Under the pieces are notes generated by a model that worked only from the letters and a program-made list of their open reading frames with translations, was not told the origin of the DNA and did not search any database. Of a stretch of DNA of 64,000 nt, positions 52,593 through 62,986 are shown piece by piece (positions within the stretch are counted from its first letter, which is position 1; each line of letters starts with the position of its first letter). The stretch is taken from NCBI GenBank assembly GCA_907163375.1, contig CAJQUW010003196.1:124001-188000 (forward strand). The letters run 5' to 3'. Source of the stretch: Prostheceraeus crozeri (taxonomy: Eukaryota > Platyhelminthes > Polycladida > Euryleptidae). The position numbers and the translations under genes are program-made.

Positions 52593-53261
52593 TCAATTAT
52601 TCCAAAAACCCTCATCCTGTGAAAAACACTGCTCCAAGATTGAAAGATTAGTTTTTAACAGTCGTATAGGAAGCGAGACTCTACAAAGAGTCTGATATTT
52701 ATCTGCCAGTTTTGCCAACTTCATTGCGAAACTCAATTCAGTTCGTGAAAAGTTAATATTGTGATGTTTTAAGAGATATGTGAAATCTGCTTTATTATTC
52801 TCACACAAGGATAATATATGATTTGCGTGTTTTCCAATAAAAATTTTACATGTGACACTCAAAAGATGGCTTTGTTTTTCGTATTTCAAGTGTTGTTTCA
52901 AAGAATTCACTGTCGTTGAAATGTCCCCCGCCGGTTCTGTAAAATATTCCACTGATTCGATGAATGTATGACGTTCAACAACACTTTCCTTCAACTGTTT
53001 TGTAAATGTTTCGATTCTGAAGGGAAGTGCTGCTTCCTTCTTTGCTCTGGCTGCGATTTTATGTTGCTCTTTGTATGCTTTTCGAGCAGAACGTATAGCG
53101 TCAGGATTGAAGAGTAGAGGCGCTTTCTTCACTTGCTGGTCTATATACGAAAAGTATTCAGAATGTTTCTCCGATGGAATGAACAAATCCGCAATATTTT
53201 TGAAGAACTCTGGAAGTACCGTTGCTATGTTGGCTTGTTGTTCAACGACTGCTTGACTCAT
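52593..53261 (-). CDS. Unrecognised 222-residue protein at right end of the Polinton
   Basis: Intact frame from ATG 53261 (MSQAVVEQQANIATVLPEF). Predicted mostly helical, charged, no signal peptide or membrane segment. It contains ARKAYKEQHKIAARAKKEA in the middle and HHNINFSRTELSFAMKLAK near the C-terminus. Base composition is much less AT-biased than the other Polinton genes, and it lacks the T-tract/AAAAATG leader, so it may have been acquired later or come from an insertion inside the element. I do not recognise a family. The intact length and even codon use argue that it is real. Confidence 0.5.
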   Translation of the reverse strand: MSQAVVEQQANIATVLPEFFKNIADLFIPSEKHSEYFSYIDQQVKKAPLLFNPDAIRSARKAYKEQHKIAARAKKEAALPFRIETFTKQLKESVVERHTFIESVEYFTEPAGDISTTVNSLKQHLKYEKQSHLLSVTCKIFIGKHANHILSLCENNKADFTYLLKHHNINFSRTELSFAMKLAKLADKYQTLCRVSLPIRLLKTNLSILEQCFSQDEGFWNN

Positions 53262-53699
53262 GATTGACGGATAAATTAGTACAAATCACTATGTTCAAAA
53301 TATAAGAATAACGTAATTAAAGATAGCGGAACGATGAGAGCAAGCAGATGATAAGTGTTGATTGAAATAATAACACAACAATCTGAGCACACGATACAAT
53401 GACAGACGAGAGAGATAAATGAAAACAGTACAGCTGGCAGATATCTTAACGTCATACGGATGTGCTGACGCACTAACAAGAATTAAAACAACTCGCCTAA
53501 CGTACAATTAAAATGTATTGTTTCACAGAGTAGTAGCAGCTGTTTGTTCTTTCATACATTGTTTCCTTTCAAATGTTTGAGTTGGAGGACACAGCTCTTT
53601 ACACTGAAATGCCTTTTATTCATAAATGCGAGAAGCAGATGTTCTCTACAATTGAGTGTTTATCTGAGTGCAATGCAGTAGATAAATTGTAAGAACGCC
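53262..53699. other. no gene seen; upstream of the 222-aa ORF
   Basis: Mixed composition, no recognisable gene. Could hold the promoter for the minus-strand ORF. Confidence 0.45.
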
Positions 53700-54346
53700 A
53701 GGAGCGGTCATGATTTGAGCAATGAAAATGATCATAATCACAAATTTGAAATTCTCAACTTTTATGATTTTTGGTGTCCTGAAACGGTCATGATTTAAGC
53801 GGTGAAAATTGTAATTCTCAAATTTTGAGATTCTTAACTTTTATGATTTTCGGTGTCCTGCAACGGTCATGATTTAAGCGAGAAAATTGTAATTCTCAAA
53901 TTTTGAGATTCTTAACTTTTATGATTTTTTCGGTGTCCTGGAACGGTCATGATTTAAGCGAGGGTGAAAATTGTAATTCTCAAATTTTGAGATTCTTAAC
54001 TTTTATGATTTTTTCGGTGTCCTGGAACGGTCATGATTTAAGCGAGGGTGAAAATTGTAATTCTCAAATTTTGAGATTTTGAAAAATTTGAAAAATTGGG
54101 TATTTTTAAAAACGCCCAAATTTGTGAATTTAGGTCTTCATAACCTGAAAAAGGGTTCAAATTCATGAATTTATGTCGTTTTTAAAAAGTACCATTTTTG
54201 AAAAATGGTACTTTTTGAATGGACTAAATTCATGTATTTAGGTCTTAAAAACCTGAAAAAGGGTTCAAATTCATGAATTTATGTCGTTTTTAAAGATACT
54301 ATTTTTTTGAATTTTAGGTGTCCTGGAACGGTCTTTTGCCCATTAC
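53700..54346 (-). repeat. Right terminal inverted repeat of the Polinton, expanded
   Basis: Five copies of a unit of about 82 bp (GTCATGATTTAAGCG, AAAATTGTAATTCTC, CTCAAATTTTGAG, TTAACTTTTATGATTTT, CGGTGTCCTGGAACG) run from about 53705 to 54065. The left end has about two. Farther out, a segment of about 110 bp is imperfectly doubled and includes a perfect 16-bp palindrome AAAAAGTACCATTTTT with one spacer base (54184-54216). The terminus matches the left end. Confidence 0.85.
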
Positions 54347-55591
54347 CGCTCCCCCTCCCTCCCAAAAAAACACTCAAAACGCTGTCTGGAAGGATGGCAA
54401 CCTCGCTGACAGGAGCAACAAAGCACATCGAGCAAGCCAACACGAGCATGTGACCAGACATGTTATCCGCGGCATTTGCCAGCTCGCTTCTTGAAGCAGG
54501 ACGCAAATGATAAAGATTTAATGTTTTTAATCAATTCAACCAACAATTTAATTCTAATGTTTTCTTCATATCTCTTATGCTTACCGACATTCTCCAATAT
54601 GACATTAAATTGATGATTGAGGTGTGAGGTACTTGCGTCCTTTGTGACATACTAACTCAATCAATGAAACAAAGAGTCAGAAGCATAATTAGTTAGGTTA
54701 GAGATTTTAACCTGACTAACCTCCCTGATTTTAACTTCTACTTACCAGTATTTTGCAGTAGTGACGTTCATAGGAATAATTGGATTTGATCATCTGATGA
54801 CTATCTAATGTACATGCACTTGATCTCTACCCGTTGATGTAACTTGGTCTGCAGGTCAGACCACTCTCTCTGAAGATGATGCGCTGTGCGCACTGAAAGC
54901 GCTTAGAGAATTTGGTGTTTTCTCTTCTGACCGAAACAGCAATCGGTGATGAGGTCATCCTCTAACATAACTAATAACTCAATCAAATCTACATGTACAT
55001 GTATATGACTCTTCTTGATTCTTTAATGATATTTGATTCGTCATTGTTAAATTCGAATTTGACTAATCAGTCATTATTACATTTGATATCAACCCGTAGG
55101 TGACATTTGATTTGACAGGTTGTATTTGATAACGCTAAAGAAAATACTTTTGAAGTTGAGCATGAAAGTATAATAGCAATCTGTCGAATTTCTAATTTAA
55201 CAAATATTACTTCTCCAAGGCTGTCATGACACAGAGGATATGTGAAACACTATCATTCCTTCTGCATTGCCATCATGATCAGTCAATTCCGTGGTAATTT
55301 CTTCAATACATGAGAAATTTGCATGCATCACATTTGGTAACAATTCCCAACTGTATACTCCTTGAGTTCATTTAATAAATTCGAAAGTGTGTACACATTG
55401 AGGATTTAATAGATACGAAGTTACCAATCTACCTAATATACTTACTCTATGGACCATGTTTTTCCATATTTAATGTGGCACTGTGTAACGCGCTCGCGTC
55501 AGGTGATTGCTCCATAACCCCAATACACAGATAAACCATTTACTGTCTGTTGTGCAATTGTTAATCGTAGCTGACAGCACAAAGTACTTAC
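54347..55591. other. no gene seen; a hammerhead-like phrase at 54858-54925
   Basis: Right flank of the Polinton. At 54870, CTGAAGA is followed by a GCGC-TGT-GCGC hairpin and CTGAAA, between ACTCTCT and AGAGAATTTGGT, which could pair. It resembles a degenerate hammerhead but has extra bases. No further exon of the carboxypeptidase was found here. Confidence 0.4.
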
Positions 55592-55711
55592 GGAACCATT
55601 GGTGAAGGTGTAGAAATAGCCATCGGGATTGATGACTGGAAGAAAGTAGAATTCGTATTTGTTCAATAGCTGTATAACACGCTGATCCTTTTCGTTTCTT
55701 AAATTTGTCAA
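55592..55711 (-). CDS. Zinc carboxypeptidase (M14) exon, NPDGY part
   Basis: A 40-codon exon between an acceptor (ATTTTAG) and a donor (GTAAGTAC). It encodes VIQLLNKYEFYFLPVINPDGY and ends TFTNGS. The phrase PVxNPDGY is a signature of M14A carboxypeptidases, which remove C-terminal residues from peptides. Phase 0 at both ends, matching the preceding exon. The following exon, with the RxWRK substrate-binding part, is not found to the left, where the Polinton begins 1.2 kb away. Confidence 0.75.
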
Positions 55712-55803
55712 CTAAAATGAAAGTATGACTGGAGTGCAAAATCATGTCAAATATGTAGATTACAATAGTGAATCGAATATTAATGTATAGCGGCGGTTCC
55801 TAC

Positions 55804-55914
55804 CTTTTCAATAACATACAGCACAGTTGCGATTGCAAGCCATTCTCTACCATGTGCTCCGGATGTAATCAATACTGCCGGGATATTGGGTTTTGAGTTG
55901 AAATGTTCACTAAT
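55804..55914 (-). CDS. Zinc carboxypeptidase (M14) exon, zinc-binding HxxE part
   Basis: A 37-codon exon bounded by TTTTTCAG and GTAGGA. It encodes ISEHFNSKPNIPAVLITSG followed by AHGREWLAIATVLYVIEK. H and E of HGREW are the first two zinc ligands of M14 peptidases (HxxE). The intron to the next exon is 92 bp. Earlier exons (pro-domain) must lie to the right but were not recognised between 56 and 60 kb. Confidence 0.8.
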
Positions 55915-56108
55915 CTGAAAAATATCAGATTTTAGAAATTACGTTGTCAAAATTCACATATAAAGCAATTTCTACATAAAATCATTTTTTAGCGCATTGT
56001 GCGCAATGTGAAAAAACGAAAGAGCTCCATACCAGAGACACTCGTATTGGTGAAGTCATTTTGATAAAGTCAGATGTAAATAGCAATGTTGAAGTTATGA
56101 ATAACCAC

Positions 56109-56385
56109 GCTGTAAATCGCTGGATACGAAAAATACATACAAGCATATACCAAATTCACATGCAATTTGAAACTAACATCTGATACGAGATTCTCGTATA
56201 CTTACAGAGAGATCTGGTATGTTTTTCATAAGAAATCTCACTTACTTTCGTATGTGATTGGCATGTAGCGATGCGAACTATTCTATTTGTTATTGGCTGT
56301 TTTTACGATGAAATACGAGTTGTTGGTATGCTTTATATATGAGGCCCTATATTGATTCGTCCTCATTTGTATATCCTTGGTATGA
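56109..56385. mobile_element. MITE copy 2 (inverted mate at 20500-20781)
   Basis: Begins ACGCTGTAAATCGCTGGATAC and carries the same internal GATACGAGATTCTCGTAT palindrome and AGAGATCTGGTATG block as the first copy. It lies upstream of the carboxypeptidase exons, probably within an intron or in the 5' flank. Confidence 0.55.
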
Positions 56386-58118
56386 AGAGCTTTATGTCAC
56401 CCAGCAAAAAGATTATATGTATTACATACTACTTTTAAAAGACATCTGTCAGTAATATCAATCATGTGGATTCTTATGGATAGCGTGGTATTTTGAGTGC
56501 ATGATCCAGACTAGATTTATTGTGAAATTATTGCTGTATGTCGTCGTTGCTACTTGCCCAGCAACATTTACAAGAGTCTTAAATATCTCAACTTCATGAA
56601 CTAAGTTGATTCACATCAATTCTATCACACGATATCCTTTGTGCAACCATGTTGACTTATAGATCTCAAACATAGCTATTTTTGCTTTCATAAATTATAA
56701 TGCGCTTTTATTTCGGATTGATACGAGTAATATACTTAATTTCAAAATTGTTGATGGCTGAATACTCATTGATTATTAATGAAATGCCTTAGAATTGCGT
56801 GCATTGAAATCGAACTCAGTATTGTAAGTTTGACTGTTAAATGTCATTATCTCATTGCTTGTAAAACAGTAGTAAGGGCCAAAGAAGGGCTATGCAACGT
56901 AAAAGCGACCTTCATTGACAAAAGGCTTAAATCAACATATTTTAGATGCAAAATTCGCGTTTAAGTTATAATTCAATTTCTATAAATATCATACCAAGAG
57001 AAACCTGATGTTTCATAGGTTATTTTGAGTGGGTGGTGGTAGTTTTGACCAGCGGTCATCGCGAAATACAATTGAACGTGATGCGGAGTTTATATAATGA
57101 ATCTTATACATAATTTTTTTATGAAAATTGGCTAACAGTGTGAACTTGGCCGGGATCTTTATCATGGTGTAAAGATTTTCGGATTTTTTGAATAGTCAAA
57201 AATATGAAGTCTGTTTCTCATTATTCGTAGCACCTCTGAAAATTAAGGTTTTATCCATTTTTTAACATCAGTTATTTGAATGATATTTTAGAACGATCAA
57301 GATATCAGAGTGTTGCGGTACAGCTCATCGGGCTGTTGTTGAGTAACCACTCATCAATTTATTACATGATTGGATCCCGTTGCAAAGGTTTTGAAAATTG
57401 TTCAAATATATTGAATAGGGGAACCCTTTTAAGTAAAATGAATACTCTGAGATTTCTTGCTGGAGCAATGCATGCTCTGTAAATCGACATTACAAGTTGC
57501 GTATGTGTCTGATTATAATCTTGATTGATTATAGGAGAGATATTTCAAAATGATGAACGTACAGAACGTTTTACAGGATTTCCTTCTTTGTCATCCTGTT
57601 GCTGCAGTATTTTGTAAATTCACTATTGCTTTTGTGTAAATGATCTCTGGACTAGGGGCAACAATACAGATCACACATTGACTTAATAATTGAAAATGCC
57701 AACCAGAAAACAAGAGAGCCAGCTCGCAAAATTTGCTTTTTGCCCCAACTAAGTTCCCCCGGAGTGTGCCATAATTTTCATGCAATTTCCATTCTAGGAC
57801 TTTCTATGGTATTGTTAATTTCTATGATTGCTAAAATATCTCTTTAGATAAATGAAAAGATCGATATCTGCATTTCAGATTGGACGCGGTATTAGATGTC
57901 GTTGGTTTGTGAAAAGAAATCCAATCTAACAAAGAGATAGATTCAGTATATAGTAGATTTCATAAGATTGCAGATATCATTGATGCTTTCCTTTAACATT
58001 GTGCTGGTATGGCTTTAGTATGTAAATCATACCACAGTTGAAATAACATACGAAAGGCATACAAATAGAAACAAAATATAACAAAAATATATTTGTATGC
58101 ATCCTTCTCATGTCATTG
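56386..58118. other. no gene seen
   Basis: About 1.7 kb, AT-rich, no recognised exon or repeat. It may be intronic for the carboxypeptidase. Confidence 0.4.
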
Positions 58119-58767
58119 GTATGGAGCAGGGGCGCCGGCAGGCGGACCCACAGACGCATGTGCGTCCAACCCATTCCGGTACAAACCATGCTCATCGCTG
58201 TGTGAAATCTTTGTGTAAACCATTGAAGTAGACACCTGTGGTTTAAAGGTGAAGTCGATCGGGCAAATTTCGCTGCCAATTTCAGCTCAGTGAAGTGTCC
58301 GTCTATATGGATGATTGGTTGCGCGCATTTCGCTTTTTGACTGGCTGATACAGTGACACGCTGTTTTCTCGATAAACAACGTCTCATCTTCTGGAGATAC
58401 AAATAATGAAATTTAAATATTACATACAAATTATAAATATAGAAACAGATCTTAAATAATTAATTAATTAATATCATTAAAAATATAAAATAACTTAAAT
58501 TTACTTACAACTAATTAACTTAAAATTGAATGTCTTTAAAAAGCAAATATATATGCGTACATAACAAAATAATAAATAAAAGAAAGTATATGTGGCTTAG
58601 GTTTTATTAATGAATAAATAATGTCAAAATTTTATAGTCACGGCTGCGAGAAACTACAATTTTTAGTTTCACCTTTCGTCTAAAATAGATTATGTACTGA
58701 TAGTAGCGCAAACAAATAGAATCGTGCGTCCAGATTTTTCTACCCTGCCGGCGCCCCTGGTATGGAG
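58119..58767. mobile_element. Non-autonomous hAT element with perfect 8-bp duplication
   Basis: The element 58127-58759 has ends CAGGGGCGCCGGCAGG and the inverse CCTGCCGGCGCCCCTG, flanked by GTATGGAG on both sides (58119-58126 and 58760-58767). The eight-base duplication and CAGGGG ends place it in the hAT superfamily. The 633 bp interior has no transposase. Confidence 0.88.
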
Positions 58768-60170
58768 CGCTTTACAATGCAATTACTTATATTTTAACTT
58801 TTCCTTTTCACTTGTTAATGTTTATCTCGCTGTTTGTGAATGAACTCTGCCCTGTATATATCTTAGCGTTTACTTTCTCTTTCTACTGTCCACCGATGAA
58901 GGTGCGCTACACGTACTGAAACGCGTCTGCCACAATTGTAATACATCTATGCAAAGATAAGATAATTTCTCTGAGATGCGGGTTTTGGCAAGTGTCAGAT
59001 CTATAATATTAGGCAGCTAAAGTTCAAACTCCACGAATATCAAAACCTTTGAAACTGAAAATGAGATTGAATGCATGCTTTTTGAGATGCGCTGATTCGG
59101 CGTCTATTTACATGAAAATCGGTGGGAGAAGATATAAATAAGAATTTAATTGAGATACAAATACATTTATTTCACCATTTCTTCGCTGTGTGAATTACTT
59201 GTTCCTGGATAAATGAAGTCCAACAGTAGATTTTTAACGGTGGATTAGACGCTCAAAATCTAGAATAATGACGTGAAGGAAATTTCCAAGAAAGAGTGAG
59301 ATGAGCTCTCCAACCTCCTCATGGGAGCGCAACCTTACCTGTGCATGCAGTCGACACTTTTTTGAATCAAAAACCATTTCAATATCTCCGGAGATCACAA
59401 TAATGGAAAACATTCGCCCTACTTTCCGAACATTTATTCTCTTGTCATCAGTCAAATTTCACTGGCATGTGACTTTGGTTCTCTGCCTGAATTTATGATG
59501 TTTATCTAAACTGTTAGAACCTTTCTAGATAAAACCCACATCCAATGCAAAAAATGCAGGCGCGAAAAGTTCCCGCCACTTTTTGCCACTTCTAACATAA
59601 TGTACGCCCACAACCTTAGCCTATTTTTGATGTCTAGATTTGTGAATATTTAAACGCGCTCATGTCTGATGTCTACAAGTTTAAATATGTCTCTATCAGC
59701 CTCTAAGCCTGCGCCTCAAGAGGTTTAGTTGACAACTACTTGTGTGAGATTTTTTAGAAGCAAAGGTTTCATGCAAATTATTCGTCATATATCCCAATTT
59801 CACCCTTTTTAATAAAAACTGAAAATAAAAGTTTCATATAGGCCTACTCTTTTTCATAATCTTTTTGGGTGTCGGGGGTTATCTGGAAAAGATCCAATTG
59901 ATATTCACTTGTCTGATGGTGACTGACTGGAAGATAAGACAAAAGAAATAAGACTCTTCCTTATGTCAGAGATTGTTCTGAACGTATTGAGCTCTTGCTT
60001 AACTGATATGATGTGGCTAGTTGTTTCAATCCCTCTAATAAACTGACTGTGGTCTTCCATGCCATTCTAAAGGATCCCGTGGAGCCCGTTGTACTCGCGC
60101 AGTCGTGCATGAGATCAGGTGCGGGGACTGTGAGAAAGGTTATTTGTTTTAATGGAGCTTCAACGCATAC
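58768..60170. other. no gene seen
   Basis: Around 58885-58935, CCGATGAAGGTGCGC..GAAACGCGTC resembles a degenerate retroelement-end hammerhead. No coding region supported. Confidence 0.4.
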
Positions 60171-60447
60171 TACACTGTAAACTCTAGGGTACGAAATTTC
60201 GCTTGAATTAGGCACGAAATTTAGGCATCAATTCTAACCAACACAAGGCACGAGTAGGCACGAAGTTCATAATGGCGAGTTCGTGCCCATTGATTTTCCT
60301 TCGATTTCATTGGATAAATAAATATTTGGTTTGGTGCCTATTAGTACCTAGTGGCGCCTCGAGGAACTAGAAAGGCACTAACTAGGCGCTAGCTGGCACG
60401 AAATTTCGGCTTCGTGCCTAAATTAGTGCCCTACAGTTTAGAGTATA
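60171..60447. mobile_element. MITE rich in GGCACGAA motifs
   Basis: The ends TACACTGTAAACTCTAGGGTAC and TATACTCTAAACTGTAGGGCAC (the latter read inverse) agree at 18 of 22 positions. GGCACGAA/TTCGTGCC recurs inside. The terminal CACTGTAAA resembles those of the MITEs at 20500 and 27394. Confidence 0.6.
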
Positions 60448-60521
60448 GACCATAAATATGTTTTCATGAAGAATTCTATGACCATTTGCATGGATGATGA
60501 AACATACACATTCATCTTATA

Positions 60522-60620
60522 TTATGGACTTGGCATCATCTTCGGAAAATGATATCCGGCATCTTGGTACATGAGACCATAGCTATCCATGCACATCATT
60601 TCAGGCCGCATTAGCAGGTC
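60522..60620 (-). CDS. Possible last exon of an unidentified gene
   Basis: An acceptor TTTCAG is followed by 32 codons and TAA (DLLMRPEMMCMDSYGLMYQ..). The peptide is Met/Tyr/Pro-rich. No family recognised. Support is only the splice site and the open frame. Confidence 0.25.
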   Translation of the reverse strand, partial: DLLMRPEMMCMDSYGLMYQDAGYHFPKMMPSP

Positions 60621-61004
60621 CTGAAACCAATCAACATAGTTTTACATTGCATTTCCGGGCATGTAGCGGGGGAAAGTCATTATAGCTACTTCAAAGACAC
60701 CAAATGATAATATATGCATTATAAGATTCAGGTCATGATTTTGCTACGCCTAAACAACACATGGGTTTTCCATGACGAAATAATCCCTGCTTAGCCATAT
60801 CATTCAATGTGGGAGGGCAGGGCAATCGTTAGATATTCGGTAAAGTGAAAAGGCACTCTAGTTATAGACCGATGCATTTCGCCGGTGTCCTTAATTTCTC
60901 CCGAATTCCTGAAAACACCGAATGATTGGAAATGTAGTGAAGTGAAGAACCAATTTACTTACACTGCTGAAGGGATGCGAAAGTTTGAATTTGTCTTCCA
61001 TTTT

Positions 61005-61247
61005 ATCAAATCTCAACAGATGGGTCTCATCAGTCGTGGGTAGGTTTGAACCAGCGACGTTGGAGCTAGAGGACGTGCAAGCATACCCTTTAACCACAAG
61101 CCCACCGGACCATCTGTTGAGAGCGTGAATTAGCCAGGAAGGCACTGCTTTAACGCAGGCACGTGGAGGGCGGACTGCTTTCTGCAATCACTCAATACTG
61201 CATCTGAGATTGAGGCGCTTCACGCAGGCGCTACTCATTACATGTTT
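61005..61247 (-). repeat. tRNA-like repeat, copy 1, ribozyme core deleted
   Basis: About 240 bp nearly identical to 61274-61548. The minus strand has a tRNA-like head (GGTTAAAGGG, B-box GGTTCAAACC) followed by CTGATGAGACCCATCTGTTG. Relative to the second copy, about 33 bp containing GGCCGAAACATGTC are missing, so the hammerhead is destroyed. Confidence 0.65.
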
Positions 61248-61606
61248 AGACAAGTAACCTAACAATTGATAAATTTATCAAATCTCAACAGATGTAACCA
61301 CCACGAGACATGTTTCGGCCTGTTGGGCCTCATCAGTCGTAGGTAGGTTTGAACCAGCGACGTTGGAGCTAGAGGATGTGCAAGCATACCCTCTAACCAC
61401 AAGGCCACCGGACCATCTGTTGAGAGCGTGAATTAGCCAGGAAGGCACTGCTTTAACGCAGGCACGTAGAGGGCAGACTGCTTTCTGCAATCACTCAATA
61501 CTGCATCTGAGATTGAGGCGCTTCACGCAGGCGCTACTCATTACATGTTTAGACAACATGTTGAGATTTGATAACATTCATCAATTGCCAGGTTACTTGT
61601 CTAAAC
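61244..61606 (-). mobile_element. TIR-bounded tRNA-like element, copy 2
   Basis: The outer ends GTTTAGACAAGTAACCT..AATTGAT (61244 on) and the inverse (ending 61606) form a 27-bp imperfect TIR. An inner pair TTATCAAATCTCAACA (61274-61289) and TGTTGAGATTTGATAA (61558-61573) is perfect. The minus strand holds an A-box-like GGCCTTGTGGTTAGAGGG and B-box GGTTCAAACC, then the hammerhead motif. The combination of pol III-like boxes with TIRs is odd for a SINE. Confidence 0.6.
61301..61342 (-). ncRNA. Hammerhead ribozyme motif (type I, minimal stem III)
   Basis: The minus strand reads CUACGA-CUGAUGA-GGCC-CAACA-GGCC-GAAAC-AU-GUC-UCGUGG, in segments. Stem I pairs CUACGA with UCGUGG (one G-U). Stem II pairs GGCC with GGCC across a CAACA loop. 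Stem III is A-U and C-G closed by AU. All conserved core positions (CUGANGA, GAAA, cleavage after GUC at 61307) are present. Such short stem III hammerheads are known from animal retroelements and tend to act as dimers. Confidence 0.8.
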
Positions 61607-61869
61607 TTGTCTTCCATTCTACCAATAGAGAGGACTATTATTGTAGATGAATTTTTATTGACGGAGAGATACATCCTTTCAGCAATATCTCAAACGACTC
61701 TCCAATAGCTTCATATCAGAGGGCATTACGCAATATTGCAAAAATATGAATCTCATTCGTTGTTTTGCCTTCAAATGTCAATATATACAGAAGTAAGACT
61801 GAATTTGCTCCCTGAAATCATAGCAGTTGTTATCATTGCTTCCATTTGCCGCCACATTGATAAAGCACA

Positions 61870-62811
61870 ATGAATTCAAGTCTAACAACCGCGTGCTCGA
61901 AAACTCCAATTCAGGTCGGGAGAATCTCGCAGATTGTTCATTTTGGTTTGTCAATTGTTCTACCTATAATTGCCTCCATTCTTAATGGCTTATCTGCTAT
62001 TTTGGTTGAGAAACTTCAAACCAGGCACTCAAGCGTTCGACGATGTTTCAAAATTCAAATTAAATTGTTTTCAATTTATGAGATTCTCGGCAGCGTGTCT
62101 TTGGCTATCATTGGCGTAATACAAGCTGTAAAAGGGCAAAATTCAATTTATCAAAATTGGGTCAGTGTTATTTCATCGTATTTCGTTCAACTCTTTATTT
62201 CGGCGAGAAACTGGGCAATTGTTGTCATGTCTGTCCACAGGTTGCTGATAGTATCAACAGTTGTAAGAGGTACGGCTTTGACTCCAATCAGACTTTTCGT
62301 CACAAATGCGATTTTTCTCTTGATATCAGCCGGTGCAGCTGCACCCAGTTTGTTTAAGATGGACAATGGCACCTGTTACTCAACCTACATTTTACTGCCC
62401 CAGCTACAAAAGCGAGTTATCAGCACCGTTACAACTTTGATAAGAATTTTAGTTCCAATTATTTTGGTAGCAGCTCTTTGTACAAGAACCGCAATTATTT
62501 TGAAAAAAAGAGTACAGCCTTTTGCAGTCACAAATAATTTAGATGATGCGACTAAAAGGAATTCGAAAGTTTTGTTAGCTTTAGGAGCATCCTTTGTAGT
62601 GTTGCAAACACCTCCAAGTATTTTCTATTTTTATTGTGACATTGTATTTTGGATTGATCCTGTATGCTTCAAGTACAGTTCTTTGTTGGTTAGTCTCAAG
62701 CAAATAGACTCATTGCTTAACTTTTTCCTGTATGTAATAATTGATAGAGAAATGCGTAGCTTGCTTTTTTGTCGCGGTAGGAATGCTGTCAGACACAATG
62801 CAGCTGGATGA
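61870..62811 (+). CDS. Rhodopsin-class G protein-coupled receptor, orphan
   Basis: An intact single-exon frame of 313 residues from ATG 61870. Seven hydrophobic segments: about 24-48, 65-90, 95-135, 143-165, 188-215, 235-262 and 275-297. A short N-terminus has one glycosylation site (NSS). TM3 ends in ARNWAIVVMSVHRLLIV, where HR replaces the usual DRY. TM7 has DSLLNFFLYVII in place of NPxxY and is followed by an amphipathic helix 8 (DREMRSLLF). The extracellular loop 2 Cys (GTCYST) is present. It resembles the divergent invertebrate peptide-type receptors. Ligand unknown. Confidence 0.8.
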   Translation: MNSSLTTACSKTPIQVGRISQIVHFGLSIVLPIIASILNGLSAILVEKLQTRHSSVRRCFKIQIKLFSIYEILGSVSLAIIGVIQAVKGQNSIYQNWVSVISSYFVQLFISARNWAIVVMSVHRLLIVSTVVRGTALTPIRLFVTNAIFLLISAGAAAPSLFKMDNGTCYSTYILLPQLQKRVISTVTTLIRILVPIILVAALCTRTAIILKKRVQPFAVTNNLDDATKRNSKVLLALGASFVVLQTPPSIFYFYCDIVFWIDPVCFKYSSLLVSLKQIDSLLNFFLYVIIDREMRSLLFCRGRNAVRHNAAG

Positions 62812-62986
62812 AATTACGTAACCATTGTGTAATGTGTTATCTGTGTTTATTTCAGAAACCGATTGGTCTTTTCGGGGTGATCAGGCGGCTAGCAGAACGG
62901 CATTCAGTACATTTCTAATGTAAGGATTAGACCGGCTTCAGACTAATTTAAAGAAGAGTTCAGTCTCTTTTGATTGACTTTATGGC

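Larger units (their letters stand above)
36041..54346. mobile_element. Polinton/Maverick, adintovirus-like, 18.3 kb
   Basis: Bounded by inverted repeats beginning GTAATGGGCAAAAGACCG at 36041 and the inverse CGGTCTTTTGCCCATTAC ending at 54346. It carries the hallmark set: protein-primed PolB, retroviral-type integrase, A32-like ATPase, adenain-like protease, major and minor capsid proteins. Genes run plus from 36433 to 39866, minus from 45990 to 39948, plus from 46064 to 51107, and minus for the protease. Composition is far more AT-rich than the flanks. Clear six-base target duplications are not visible (flanks CACCTCA and CGCTCC). The gene set fits the animal adintoviruses, viruses or endogenous virus-like elements with adenovirus-like capsid genes. 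Stops and frameshifts in PolB, ATPase and integrase indicate an inactive copy or an imperfect assembly. Confidence 0.93.

Noticed and set aside
36034-54352. Six-base target duplication for the Polinton.
   Set aside because: Flanks CACCTCA and CGCTCC do not match; ends may have mutated or the true terminus may differ by a few bases.
54279-54506. 75-residue minus-strand ORF at the right Polinton border.
   Set aside because: It runs from flank into the TIR; no domain and no conservation with the left end.
54858-54925. Additional hammerhead ribozyme.
   Set aside because: Core bases are interrupted by extra nucleotides and stem II is displaced; only a remote resemblance.
58885-58935. Additional hammerhead ribozyme on the plus strand.
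   Set aside because: CCGATGA instead of CUGANGA and an unpaired stem II region; judged a degenerate retroelement end.
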